From contig JAZKDP010000011.1 in NCBI GenBank assembly GCA_040387515.1, positions 1-64,000 of the forward strand: 64,000 nucleotides of DNA, read 5' to 3'. This DNA comes from Methylotenera_A sp040387515. GTDB lineage: Bacteria; Pseudomonadota; Gammaproteobacteria; Burkholderiales; Methylophilaceae. The position numbers and the translations under genes are program-made. This document shows positions 43,754 through 52,623 of the stretch, one piece after another; positions within the stretch are counted from its first letter, which is position 1; each line of letters begins with the position of its first letter. The notes under the pieces were generated by a model. It saw only the letters and a program-made list of their open reading frames with translations. It was not told where the DNA came from and made no database searches.

Positions 43754-44350
43754 CTAAATCGGCTTATTCCAAGCTGAGTCAAAAAACAACTCGCTCAACG
43801 GCTTACGTTTACGCGCAGTGGTTTCACGGTCTAACGCTTCACCTATCACGGTTTTGATATCCGCCGCGTAACCCACTGCAACCATCGCCATTAAAGTAAA
43901 TTGTTCCGGAATGTTAAATGCATTGCGTGCAGCATCGGCGTTAAAACCGCCCATTTGGTGCGCCATTAGCCCTAAATCCTGTGCCTGCAAACATAGGTTT
44001 TCAGCTGCAGCACCCGTATCATATTGCCCAAAGCGATTCGGCTTTTGATTATGCCCAAACAACGTATCCGCACAAGTTAGCAATAATACTGGCGCATCTT
44101 TTACCCACTCCTGATTGCCTGGTACTAAGCAATCAAAAGCCTTTTGCCAGCTTGCTTGATCGGTGTTTTTGTTCCACACAACGAAGCGCCAAGGCTCGTC
44201 ACCAAAGCATGATGGTGCCCAGCGAGCAGCTTCACACAAGCTGATAATTTGCTCATGTGAAACAGCTTTACTTGCATCATATGCGCGGCCACTCCATCGA
44301 TTGGCAATCAATTCATGAATAGGCGCTTGAGTTGTAGCGGGTTTTTTCAT
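43754..44350 (-). CDS. Nitroreductase-family flavoprotein
   Basis: A 198-residue nitroreductase-fold protein with FMN-binding signatures RWSGRAYD near the N-terminus, EAARWAPSCFGDEPWRFVVW, and a C-terminal VGYAADIKTVIGEALDRETTARKRKPLSELFFD. Typical activity is NAD(P)H-dependent reduction of nitro, quinone or enal substrates. It lies 16 bases after an old yellow enzyme gene on the same strand, so the two form a reductase pair, a common response to electrophiles. The physiological substrate is unknown. Confidence 0.91.
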   Translation of the reverse strand: MKKPATTQAPIHELIANRWSGRAYDASKAVSHEQIISLCEAARWAPSCFGDEPWRFVVWNKNTDQASWQKAFDCLVPGNQEWVKDAPVLLLTCADTLFGHNQKPNRFGQYDTGAAAENLCLQAQDLGLMAHQMGGFNADAARNAFNIPEQFTLMAMVAVGYAADIKTVIGEALDRETTARKRKPLSELFFDSAWNKPI

Positions 44351-44366
44351 CGTTTAATCCTTAAAG

Positions 44367-45461
44367 TTAGGCTGATAAAGTTGGGTAATCAGTGTAGCCT
44401 TTTTCTGTACCACCATAAAATGTTTCGCCGTCCGCTTCATTTAGTGGCGCATCAGTTTTATAGCGTTCAACTAAATCCGGATTAGCAATAAATGGCACAC
44501 CATAGGCAATCACATCGGCATGCCCGCTTGCAATGGCTGTATTACCGCGCGCTTTGTCATACGCTAGGTTAGCCATGTACGCTCCCTTAAATAGCTTACG
44601 CATTTGCTCAAAATCAAACGGCGCAGATTCACCACCTCCGTGAATACCACCCTCTACCGCATGCAAGTACGCCAAATTAAATTGATTTAACTGCTCGGCT
44701 ACGTAATTGAATAAAGCCTGTGGGTTGCTATCTTGCATATCGTTAAATGGGTTAACCGGTGAAATGCGCACGCCCACTTTATCGCTGCCTGCCACATCGA
44801 CCACTGCCTTTGTCACTTCCAACAATAAACGTGCACGATTTTCAATGCTGCCGCCATAATTATCAGTGCGTTTATTGCTACCATCGCGTAAAAACTGATC
44901 TAACAAATAGCCATTTGCCGCATGAACCTCAACACCGTCAAAACCTGCTGCAAGTGCGCATTTGGTTGCATGAACATACTCTGCAATAATGCCTGGCAAC
45001 TCACCGGCTTCTAGCGCACGTGGCTCAACAAAATCAACCAACCCCTCATACGTATAGGCCTGTCCAGCAGGTTTAATTGCAGAAGGCGCAACGGGTAGCG
45101 CATTATTTGGCAATAAACTCGGGTGTGCAATACGACCTACATGCCACAATTGCAATACGATTTTTCCGCCTTTAGCATGCACAGCTTCGGTTACCTTTTT
45201 CCAACCGGCCACTTGCGCGTCAGTGTAAATCCCTGGCAATAAAATATAGCCATGTGCCATAGCTGATATTGGCGTTGCTTCTGTCACAATTAAACCCGCA
45301 CTCGCACGCTGCGCGTAATAGGTTACATTTAAATCCTGTGGCACACCTGTTCCTTTAGGTGCTCTACTTCTTGTTAGTGGTGCCATCACCATACGATTTT
45401 TTAATGTGATTGCACCCAATTTTGCAGGGCTAAATAAATCTAACGACATTTGCTTCTCCAT
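44367..45461 (-). CDS. Old yellow enzyme family alkene reductase
   Basis: A 364-residue OYE/NemA-type flavoenzyme with family length. Signatures are LGAITLKNRMVMAPLTRSRA, IVLQLWHVGRIAHPSLLP, GFDGVEVHAANGYLLDQFLRDGSNKRTDNYGGSIENRARLLLE (catalytic His/Asn pair and Tyr) and the C-terminal IANPDLVERYKTDAPLNEAD. It reduces activated carbon-carbon double bonds with NAD(P)H. It is the first gene of the pair with the nitroreductase. The closest named relative would be NemA or XenB-like, but I do not assign a symbol. Confidence 0.93.
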   Translation of the reverse strand: MEKQMSLDLFSPAKLGAITLKNRMVMAPLTRSRAPKGTGVPQDLNVTYYAQRASAGLIVTEATPISAMAHGYILLPGIYTDAQVAGWKKVTEAVHAKGGKIVLQLWHVGRIAHPSLLPNNALPVAPSAIKPAGQAYTYEGLVDFVEPRALEAGELPGIIAEYVHATKCALAAGFDGVEVHAANGYLLDQFLRDGSNKRTDNYGGSIENRARLLLEVTKAVVDVAGSDKVGVRISPVNPFNDMQDSNPQALFNYVAEQLNQFNLAYLHAVEGGIHGGGESAPFDFEQMRKLFKGAYMANLAYDKARGNTAIASGHADVIAYGVPFIANPDLVERYKTDAPLNEADGETFYGGTEKGYTDYPTLSA

Positions 45462-45521
45462 CTAGAATTTAAGTTTATTAATCGGTAAGCTAACTAATGG
45501 GTTAACTGTTTAACAGGCTAA

Positions 45522-46127
45522 CTATTTAATCACTGTTTCAGCAGGTAGTTTTATGCCTTCAATCAGCAGTGTAATTTCAATATCATCACCCACTGATGCA
45601 TTTTGTTTAGTGCCCCAACTAAAGCCAAAGTCGCTGGCTTTCAAGCTGGTATGCGCTTCAAATCCACTTCTGTAGCCACCCCAAGGGTCTGAGCCAAAAC
45701 CCAGCACTTTAAATGGAAAGGTCATTTCTTTTGATACGCCGTGCAGCGTTAATACGCCCGTCATCACACCTTCTGTTGCGGATTTTGCTTCAACTTTTTT
45801 GCTGACAAATGTCATTTCACCAAATTTTGCAGCATCCAAATATTCCGCTTTTTTAATATGCTCATCACGCTTTGCAAGGCTGCTGTTTACACTTAGAACA
45901 TTAATTTTTGCGTCAACTGAAGAGTTAGCCAAATTGTCGCGATCTATGATTATTTTGCCTGTTACATCGCTAAATGTGCCAGACGTCTTTGAAGCCACAT
46001 GGCGAATGCTCCAATTTGCAAAACTGTGACTATTGTCGATTTTATAGGTTTCTGGATCTGCAATTGCATAACTGCTCACTAAAACCAATGCGGTTGCGAC
46101 ACTTATTTTTTTCATTAATCCGACCAT
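45522..46127 (-). CDS. YceI-family periplasmic protein
   Basis: A 201-residue protein with a signal peptide (about 1-23, ending SSYAIADPETY) and a YceI lipocalin-like beta-barrel domain: YKIDNSHSFANWSIRHV, GTFSDVTGKIIID, ANSSVDAKINVLSVNSSLAKRDEHIKKAEYLDAAKF, and GFSWGTKQNASVGDDIEITLLIEGI. YceI barrels bind isoprenoid-like lipids such as polyprenyl quinones in known structures. An MVGL start is used here; an ATG a few codons downstream is also possible. It is transcribed alone, leftward. Confidence 0.92.
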   Translation of the reverse strand: MVGLMKKISVATALVLVSSYAIADPETYKIDNSHSFANWSIRHVASKTSGTFSDVTGKIIIDRDNLANSSVDAKINVLSVNSSLAKRDEHIKKAEYLDAAKFGEMTFVSKKVEAKSATEGVMTGVLTLHGVSKEMTFPFKVLGFGSDPWGGYRSGFEAHTSLKASDFGFSWGTKQNASVGDDIEITLLIEGIKLPAETVIK

Positions 46128-46345
46128 TTACTACGCTCCTAAATTCAAAGTTATATTGACCAATCTGCTCCACACAATCCGCTGCTAATTGCAAATAAGC
46201 ACAATATTTGCATCAGACTGATAAGTTAACTACTTATGCTCTGACAGCCTTGCTACACAAAGTGCCATACCTTGATGAACTACTAGTGAATTCTTTTCAC
46301 CTTTGCTAAATCAATAAGCACCATTCACTCTACTTCTGCTCATCA

Positions 46346-46386
46346 GCAAAAAAACATTTGCTCAGTGTCATGACACTGAGCAAATG
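46346..46386 (-). terminator. Strong intrinsic terminator on the minus strand
   Basis: A 32-base perfect palindrome occupies 46355-46386 (arms of 16 bases, left arm CATTTGCTCAGTGTCA). As RNA it can form a 13-bp stem with a UCAUGA loop. On the minus strand it is followed by seven T residues; on the plus strand there is no T run, so it works leftward. Confidence 0.82.
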
Positions 46387-46480
46387 AAAATGAATGAGCT
46401 ATCCAAGCGCGACTGGCATAACCATGCTCTGCGGACTTTCTGATTCACATCTAAACAACCCCCCCCCACTTATTAGACCA
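46346..46480 (-). ncRNA. Candidate small RNA ending at an orphan terminator
   Basis: A strong leftward intrinsic terminator at about 46346-46386 is not downstream of any annotated gene. The transcript it ends must begin in the gap on its right. A possible promoter on the minus strand lies near 46480-46510 (TTGAAT and TATAGT-like boxes). The resulting RNA would be about 130 bases and include a run of G residues (the 9 C run on the plus strand). The 5' end is uncertain. The alternative is an attenuator in a long yceI leader. Confidence 0.4.
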
Positions 46481-46622
46481 GTTTACTATAGAAATAATCT
46501 TTACTTGCCATTCAACATTATTTTTGTAAACTTAAGTACCTTATATGTGGTTAAATTATTCATCCTTCAAGTCTGTGTACTTCATTTTTTAATTTTAAAG
46601 TTTATTAATTTAAGAGAGCTTT

Positions 46623-47081
46623 ATGACACAAGATCAATTACCGCGCGAATTTGAACCATTAAACAGAGTTGCGATAAAAGCCATGCTATGGCTTAACGGT
46701 TTTGCACACATTGTGATTGGCTTAGCCTTAGCCGCCTCTGTAGTTATGTTTACCTGGCTATTTTTTATTGATGTTCAAAAGGCTATCGAGAATCACAATT
46801 TAATACATGGATTCTTACACGCTTTAGGCACATTAATGCTGCTATGGTCGATTTCTGCATTGATATCAGCCGAAATACGCTACTTGATGGGTAGCAAATT
46901 GTTGGTGGAAACTTTTATTGAAGTGGTATTGGTCTTGTTCTTACGCAAGCTGATTGTGATGCCAGTGCAAGATGCTTCACCTTCATTTCAGGAAGTCAGC
47001 ATGTGGGTTGGCGGCGCATTTGTGATGGGATTAATCTACGTAATGGTACGTTGGGCGGATAAAAATAATGAAATGAGATAA
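46623..47081 (+). CDS. PsiE-family inner-membrane protein
   Basis: A 152-residue protein with four membrane segments. The PsiE-family pattern is visible in HGFLHALGTLMLLWSISALISAEIRYLMGSKLLVETFIEVVLVLFLRKLIVM. The family is named for phosphate-starvation induction in E. coli, but its molecular function is unknown, and no Pho box is apparent upstream. A GAGAG ribosome site lies close to the ATG. It is transcribed alone. Confidence 0.82.
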   Translation: MTQDQLPREFEPLNRVAIKAMLWLNGFAHIVIGLALAASVVMFTWLFFIDVQKAIENHNLIHGFLHALGTLMLLWSISALISAEIRYLMGSKLLVETFIEVVLVLFLRKLIVMPVQDASPSFQEVSMWVGGAFVMGLIYVMVRWADKNNEMR

Positions 47082-47195
47082 CATTAGTTCAGCAAGATGA
47101 AACCAACTCAACTAGATTGTAACGAGTGATGGCCAGCCAAATAACGGTTATTAAATAGTCACGCAGTATCATTCATTTAATTAATAAAAAAACAT

Positions 47196-48086
47196 ATGCA
47201 AAATACGATCAACTCCATTACTCAAGCTGCCTCTCAGGTTATTTTAGGCAAAGAATCTCATATTAAATTAAGCCTCACCTGCTTACTTGCAGGCGGCCAT
47301 TTACTGATTGAGGATTTACCTGGCATGGGCAAAACCACGCTTGCACATACATTGGCGCAAGTGCTGGGTTTGAGTTTTAGACGTACACAATTTACCAGCG
47401 ATCTGTTGCCAGCCGACATTATCGGCGTCTCGGTTTTTGATCGCAACACGTCCAACTTTCAATTTCATCCAGGTCCAATTTTCAGCAATGTGTTGCTGGC
47501 AGATGAGATTAATCGTGCCACACCAAAAACCCAAAGCGCATTATTAGAAGCGATGGAAGAACACCAAGTAACAGTAGATGGCAACACACATCTTTTGCCT
47601 AATCCTTTTTTTGTCATCGCCACGCAAAATCCAAAACACCACATCGGCACGTTTGCCTTGCCAGAATCACAACTGGATCGTTTTTTAATGCGCATCACCT
47701 TGGGTTATCCGGACAGTCAGTCGGAGCGTGCTTTACTCAAGAACAAAGGTGGGCGTGCGAATGCGCACCATATTCAAGCCGTTTGCGATGGAGAAACTTT
47801 ATTAAAGCTGCAACAGAATGTCAGCCTTGTGCATGTATCGGATGCGCTTTTGGACTATTTACAGGCACTCATTCAATACACACGCACACAATTCAGTACC
47901 GGTTTATCACCTAGAGCAGGTCTAGGTTTGCGCCAATGCGCGCAAGCATGGGCGATGTGTGAAGGCCGTGATTTTGTGATTCCAGAAGATATCCAAGCGG
48001 TATTGCCAAGCCTAGTCACGCATCGTTTACAGATCGATGGCAATATCAATATAGCCAAGCAAATATTGGATAGCGTTGCAATTTAA
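47196..48086 (+). CDS. MoxR-family AAA+ ATPase
   Basis: A 296-residue MoxR ATPase. Walker A is GMGKTT (43-48), Walker B is VLLADEINRA, sensor 1 lies in FFVIATQNP, and LPESQLDRFLMRI follows; the C-terminal lid contains GLSPRAGLGLRQCAQAWA. MoxR ATPases work with VWA or DUF58 partners as chaperones for protein complexes. It is the first gene of a MoxR-DUF58-TgpA set. Confidence 0.94.
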   Translation: MQNTINSITQAASQVILGKESHIKLSLTCLLAGGHLLIEDLPGMGKTTLAHTLAQVLGLSFRRTQFTSDLLPADIIGVSVFDRNTSNFQFHPGPIFSNVLLADEINRATPKTQSALLEAMEEHQVTVDGNTHLLPNPFFVIATQNPKHHIGTFALPESQLDRFLMRITLGYPDSQSERALLKNKGGRANAHHIQAVCDGETLLKLQQNVSLVHVSDALLDYLQALIQYTRTQFSTGLSPRAGLGLRQCAQAWAMCEGRDFVIPEDIQAVLPSLVTHRLQIDGNINIAKQILDSVAI

Positions 48087-48153
48087 TTTACTGCGACTTA
48101 ATCCATTTACATTCAATCAATTTACTTAAATTTAAACAGTAGACTTTAAGCCC

Positions 48154-49143
48154 ATGCACGCAAAATTGTGGCCGCTGATTTTTTGGAAACGTGCTTGGTG
48201 GCAACAGTGGTTTCGTGTTTCAAAAAGCACACAGAATATTGCCACATTAAACGCTCGCCAAATCTACATTTTGCCTACGCGCTGGGGTTTGTTGTATGCG
48301 GTGATGGTGATTACGCTACTGATTGGCTCTATTAACTATTCGTTGAGCTTAGGTTTTTATGTCACTTTTTTGCTGGCATCGCTCGGCAATATTGCCATGT
48401 TGCATACTTGGCGAAATTTGGTGCATCTGCAAGTTGCCGTGCTAAAAGCTAACCCTGTTTTTGCAGGTGATGTTACCGATGTTATTCTCAATATAAGCGA
48501 TACAAAGAATCGCCCGCGCTATGCAATTGCTGCCTATTTTGTAGAAAATAATTTGGCAAAAAATCCAGTCAATAATCGAGTGATACAGAATATTGCCGCC
48601 ACCGATTCACAACTATTTTCGGTACCACTCGTCACATCAAAACGTGGTTTACACACACTGCCGCGGCTCACACTTTATACCGAATTTCCGCTCAATTTAT
48701 TGCATGCTTGGGCAATCATTGAGAATCCTATTCAAGTATTGGTTTACCCAAAACCAAGCGACTTAACTGAACCGCAAGCATTATCCACTGAGGCCAATAT
48801 CCAAGGTGGTAGCCAGTTAAACAAAGGTGATGAAGATTTTAATGGCCATAAGAACTACCAATTTGGCGACTCACCCAGCCGCATTGATTGGAAAGCCTCA
48901 AGCCGTAGCATTGGCTTATTTACCAAACTTTATAGCGGTACTGGCAACAGTGCCTTATGGCTAGATTGGGAAACAACCTTCGGCGAAAGAGAAACGCGCA
49001 TTTCACAATTAACGCGCTGGGTGATTGATGCGCATGCCAGCCAGCAAATGTACGGTATAAAATTGCCCAATACCACTTTGCAGCCCAGCAATACCGAAGC
49101 GCATTACCAGCAAGCCTTAACTGCTTTGGCACTACTGGACTAA
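48154..49143 (+). CDS. DUF58 protein partner of MoxR
   Basis: A 329-residue protein with two membrane segments near residues 45-85 and a C-terminal DUF58 (VWA-like) region with GGSQLNKGDEDFNGHKNYQFGDSPSRIDWKASSRS. The set MoxR-DUF58-TgpA is widespread in proteobacteria; the DUF58 protein likely links the ATPase to the membrane transglutaminase. The stop is 4 bases before the TgpA start. Confidence 0.91.
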   Translation: MHAKLWPLIFWKRAWWQQWFRVSKSTQNIATLNARQIYILPTRWGLLYAVMVITLLIGSINYSLSLGFYVTFLLASLGNIAMLHTWRNLVHLQVAVLKANPVFAGDVTDVILNISDTKNRPRYAIAAYFVENNLAKNPVNNRVIQNIAATDSQLFSVPLVTSKRGLHTLPRLTLYTEFPLNLLHAWAIIENPIQVLVYPKPSDLTEPQALSTEANIQGGSQLNKGDEDFNGHKNYQFGDSPSRIDWKASSRSIGLFTKLYSGTGNSALWLDWETTFGERETRISQLTRWVIDAHASQQMYGIKLPNTTLQPSNTEAHYQQALTALALLD

Positions 49144-49147
49144 CGCC

Positions 49148-51112
49148 ATGATTCGTCATTTAAACTCAGAAAAATTGACATGGCTGCTGGTATCGCTGGC
49201 AGCGGTACTGGCGACACACTCGCCTAACTTACCTATTTGGGTCATTGCGACCAGCTTGTTTTTTGGAGTTTGGCGACATTTAATCAGTAAAAACAAATGG
49301 TCACTGCCAAAAATTTGGCAGTTATTACCCATCACCCTATTGATCTGTATAGGTATTATTTTTACCTTTAAAGGTTTTTTTGGCCGCGATGCTTCTTTAA
49401 GTTTGCTGGTGGTAATGTGTTCACTTAAGTTATTAGAAACCAAAACCTTACGTGATTATATGTTGGTGATTGTTTTAGGCTATTTTTTAGTCGGTAATCT
49501 ATTTCTATTTAACCAAACGATTGCCACATTTTTGGTCAGCATTCCGCCATTAATCCTGCTTACCGCCACCTTAATCAATACCAGTCTGCATACCCGCCAA
49601 CCAATTCGATTTTCACTTAAATTGGCCAGCCAATTATTGTTACAAGCGGTGCCAGTCATGTTGATATTATTTGTGCTATTCCCACGCATTCCAGGGCCGT
49701 TATGGGGTTTGCCGCAAGATGCCAATAGTGCCATGTCAGGTTTGGGCGATAGCCTACAATTTGGCAATATTAGTAATCTCACCAAAAACAGTTCAATCGC
49801 ATTCAGGGTGCAATTTAAAAGTGTCATTCCTGACAATAATCAACTGTACTGGCGCGGACCAGTTTTGTGGCATCAAGAAGATCAAAACTGGACGATGAGC
49901 AGCCCGAATATTGGATTGCCGCTAGAAAAGTTAGCCGTACAAGGCGCGCCAATTCAATACACCATCACGCTAGAGCCACATAATCGCTTATGGCTACTGA
50001 TGCTGGATATGCCGACCATGATCCCACAACAGGCAAAACTCACACATGATTATTCAGTATTAGCCGATAAGCCTGTGCGCTCGCGCATGCGCTATGAGGC
50101 GACATCGTTTAATCAATATCAACTTGGCATTCATTTAAGCGAGCGCGAAAAGCTCTTAAGCTTGCAAATTAATGAAGGCGAAAACCCTAAAACCATTCAA
50201 CTGGTGAAAACTTGGGCGCACTTAAATGTGTCAGATAAAATAAATTCCGCCTTGAATTTATATCGGCAGCAAGATTTTTTCTACACATTACAACCACCGC
50301 GCCTAAACAAGAATCCCGTAGATGATTTTTTGTTTAACACCAAGCGCGGATTCTGTGAGCACTATGCCACCAGCTTTGTTTACTTGATGCGTGCAGCTGG
50401 CGTGCCAGCGCGAATCGTTACAGGTTACCAAGGCGGCGAATTTAATCCGAATGGTAATTATTTAATCGTCCGCCAATCCGACGCACATGCGTGGGCAGAA
50501 GTTTGGTTGGAAGAAAAAGGCTGGGTACGGGTAGACCCGACCGCGGCCGTATCGCCGGAGCGCATAGAGTTTGGCATTAGCGAAGCGTTAAGTAATACGG
50601 ATGAATTACCGATAATGGCGCGCAAAGATTATCCTTGGCTGAAAAAGGTTTATTTAAATTGGGATAGCGTGAATAATGGCTGGAACCAGTGGGTGCTGGG
50701 TTATGACGATAAAAAGCAACTGGATTTCTTAAAAAAACTCACTGGCAAAAACCTGAGTTTGCAAGATATGTTGTTATGGATGATTGGCATTATTGTCCTA
50801 ATCATGGCAGTTACAACGTGCTTTTTATTGAAACAAAATAAAGCCAAACTGAAACCAGCACAACGTTTATATGTCCAATATTTAGATCAATTAAAACGCA
50901 TTGGATTAGTGCCACATTCATCTGAAGCTGCATTGGATTTTGCGCAGCGTGCAGCAATTGCTTTGCCTGATCATAAACAGTTAATCATTGAAATTGCTCA
51001 ACGGTATAATGTTTTAATGTATAGCGCATCGCCAAAACCTGCATTACTGGATGAGTTAGTACAGCGCATCAAGCAACTACAAACTCAAAAGCTAAAAATT
51101 AAAACCTTATGA
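49148..51112 (+). CDS. TgpA-type membrane transglutaminase-like protein (DUF3488)
   Basis: A 654-residue protein. The N-terminal about 190 residues hold six membrane segments (DUF3488), followed by a periplasmic transglutaminase-like domain with the catalytic Cys in KRGFCEHYATSFVYLMRAAG (near residue 403), His in SDAHAWAEVWLEEKGW (near 446) and Asp in VRVDPTAA. One more membrane segment (about 545-565) precedes a cytoplasmic DUF4129-like tail. Family members are essential in some Pseudomonas. The substrate is unknown. The tail overlaps the tadA start by four bases. Confidence 0.93.
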   Translation: MIRHLNSEKLTWLLVSLAAVLATHSPNLPIWVIATSLFFGVWRHLISKNKWSLPKIWQLLPITLLICIGIIFTFKGFFGRDASLSLLVVMCSLKLLETKTLRDYMLVIVLGYFLVGNLFLFNQTIATFLVSIPPLILLTATLINTSLHTRQPIRFSLKLASQLLLQAVPVMLILFVLFPRIPGPLWGLPQDANSAMSGLGDSLQFGNISNLTKNSSIAFRVQFKSVIPDNNQLYWRGPVLWHQEDQNWTMSSPNIGLPLEKLAVQGAPIQYTITLEPHNRLWLLMLDMPTMIPQQAKLTHDYSVLADKPVRSRMRYEATSFNQYQLGIHLSEREKLLSLQINEGENPKTIQLVKTWAHLNVSDKINSALNLYRQQDFFYTLQPPRLNKNPVDDFLFNTKRGFCEHYATSFVYLMRAAGVPARIVTGYQGGEFNPNGNYLIVRQSDAHAWAEVWLEEKGWVRVDPTAAVSPERIEFGISEALSNTDELPIMARKDYPWLKKVYLNWDSVNNGWNQWVLGYDDKKQLDFLKKLTGKNLSLQDMLLWMIGIIVLIMAVTTCFLLKQNKAKLKPAQRLYVQYLDQLKRIGLVPHSSEAALDFAQRAAIALPDHKQLIIEIAQRYNVLMYSASPKPALLDELVQRIKQLQTQKLKIKTL

Positions 51113-51576
51113 AAACAGATTTAGATTACATGCAAATCGCACTCGATTTAGCACACCAAGCTGCATTAATGGGCGAAGTACCTGTGGGCGCCATTGTGGT
51201 CAAAGACGACTTAATTATCGGGCGCGGCAGCAATACCCCAATTGGCTTGCATGATCCAACCGCGCATGCTGAAATTATGGCGATGCGTGAGGCAGCGACT
51301 TATTTGGGCAATTACCGTTTAGTTGATTGCATTCTATATGTGACGCTAGAACCTTGCGCCATGTGTAGCGGCGCCATGCAGCACGCACGTATTGCAAAAT
51401 TGGTATATGGCGCCAGCGACCTAAAAACAGGGGCTTGCGGTAGTGTGGTTAACTTGATGGCAGAACCAAAACTCAATCACCACACAGAAGTACTTGGCGG
51501 AATTTTGGCTGTTGAATGTGGTGCGATACTGTCTGATTTTTTTAAGCAGCGCAGGCTAAACAAAAACCTATTATAA
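51109..51576 (+). CDS. tadA: tRNA-specific adenosine deaminase
   Basis: A 155-residue cytidine-deaminase-fold enzyme. The zinc motif is H53-A-E55 (TAHAEIMAM) plus PCAMC (C83, C86), and VPVGAIVVKDD, LYVTLEPCAMC and VYGASDLKTGACGS are TadA-typical. It makes inosine at the wobble position of tRNA-Arg(ACG). It overlaps the TgpA gene by four bases and is followed by an intrinsic terminator. Confidence 0.95.
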   Translation: MKTDLDYMQIALDLAHQAALMGEVPVGAIVVKDDLIIGRGSNTPIGLHDPTAHAEIMAMREAATYLGNYRLVDCILYVTLEPCAMCSGAMQHARIAKLVYGASDLKTGACGSVVNLMAEPKLNHHTEVLGGILAVECGAILSDFFKQRRLNKNLL

Positions 51577-51624
51577 AAATACATCCTTAAAGTGACAGAC
51601 AATAAAAAACCCGAACCATTAAAC

Positions 51625-51650
51625 AAAAAACCCGCCTTGGCGGGTTTTTT
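51625..51650. terminator. Intrinsic terminator between tadA and the Bax inhibitor-1 gene
   Basis: Arms AAAAAACCCGCC and GGCGGGTTTTTT meet with a 2-base centre (a practical loop of 4). A and T runs on the two sides suit both convergent genes. Confidence 0.93.
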
Positions 51651-51665
51651 GCTAACTAATAATGC

Positions 51666-52355
51666 TTAATCATTGCTACCCATTAAGCCCATCAATAGAT
51701 GTAACAAGCTAGTAAACAAGTTATAAATACTCATATACAAACCTAATGTTGCCATTACATAATTGGTTTCGCCACCAGTAACAATACGGCTTACGTCATA
51801 TAAAATAAAACCAGAGAATAACAACACACCCACGCCAGATAAAGCTAATTGCATGGCTGGAATTTGTAAAAAGATATTAGCTAACGATGCCACAATTAAC
51901 AGAATAATACCGACCAACAAGAATTTACCCATAAAGCTAAAGTCTTTTTTAGTGGTTGTTGCGATGCCTGCCATCGTCATCAAAATAACACCTGTACCAC
52001 CCGCGGCTAAGCCGACAATTTGTCCGCCGTTATTTAAATTAAGTGCATGTTGCAAAATTGGGCCTAACATTAAGCCCAGTAAAAACGTTAAGCCCAGCAA
52101 TAAAACAACACCAATGCTGCTATTGCGGTTTGCATTAATCGCTGCAAATAAGCCATAAATCACAGCCATCGCACCAATCGCAAAGATAAACGGATGCTGC
52201 GCTGCAAAAGCAAAATTCATTTTCATGCCAACCAAAGCACCGATTACGGTTGGAATCATAGTCAAGCCAAGCAAGGCATAAGTATTACGTAATACCTTAT
52301 TTTGTGTTGTAGATAAACTACCTTCACGACCTAACACTTGCATATCATCTAACAT
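51666..52355 (-). CDS. Bax inhibitor-1/YccA-family membrane protein
   Basis: A 229-residue protein with seven membrane segments and the family signatures RNTYALLGLTMIPTVIGALVG and the C-terminal GFILYDVSRIVTGGETNYVMATLGLYMSIYNLFTSLLHLLMG. Related E. coli YccA interacts with FtsH and limits its action on SecY. The ATG at 52355 follows an AAGGAA ribosome site. No partner gene lies nearby. Confidence 0.93.
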   Translation of the reverse strand: MLDDMQVLGREGSLSTTQNKVLRNTYALLGLTMIPTVIGALVGMKMNFAFAAQHPFIFAIGAMAVIYGLFAAINANRNSSIGVVLLLGLTFLLGLMLGPILQHALNLNNGGQIVGLAAGGTGVILMTMAGIATTTKKDFSFMGKFLLVGIILLIVASLANIFLQIPAMQLALSGVGVLLFSGFILYDVSRIVTGGETNYVMATLGLYMSIYNLFTSLLHLLMGLMGSND

Positions 52356-52623
52356 GTTTATTTCCTTATAAAAAGTTGCCTAAAAGGCAATACAACTAAG
52401 ATAGCGTCTATTGGTTAAAGTTTCAAGTGACAAATTGTCAAAATTAATAATTCCAGCAAACTTAATTTAAGCCAATAGATATAGTGTATTAAATACTATC
52501 AATCAAACCTAATATGCTAGCAAGCCTAAATTAAAGTTAAGTTAGTTAACGCACAGACTGCAAGTGCCTCAGCTCATAGTATGTGAACGAATGACAAATT
52601 TTTTGTTTCCTTAAAGGATCGTT

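Larger units (their letters stand above)
46128..46622. other. 495-base gene-poor region with an orphan terminator
   Basis: This gap between leftward yceI and a rightward PsiE-family gene holds no convincing protein gene; an open frame at 46394-46654 lacks a ribosome site and a recognisable product. It contains a 32-base perfect palindrome with a T run on the minus strand (listed separately) and a run of 9 cytosines at 46459-46467. Confidence 0.6.

Noticed and set aside
46355..46386. 32-base palindrome as a repressor operator or phage attachment site
   Set aside because: The T run on one side and the stem-loop geometry fit an intrinsic terminator better; no integrase or phage gene is near.
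46394..46654. Possible 86-codon gene in the 495-base gap
   Set aside because: No ribosome site, crosses the 9-C run, overlaps the PsiE-family start in another frame, and the product has no recognisable features.
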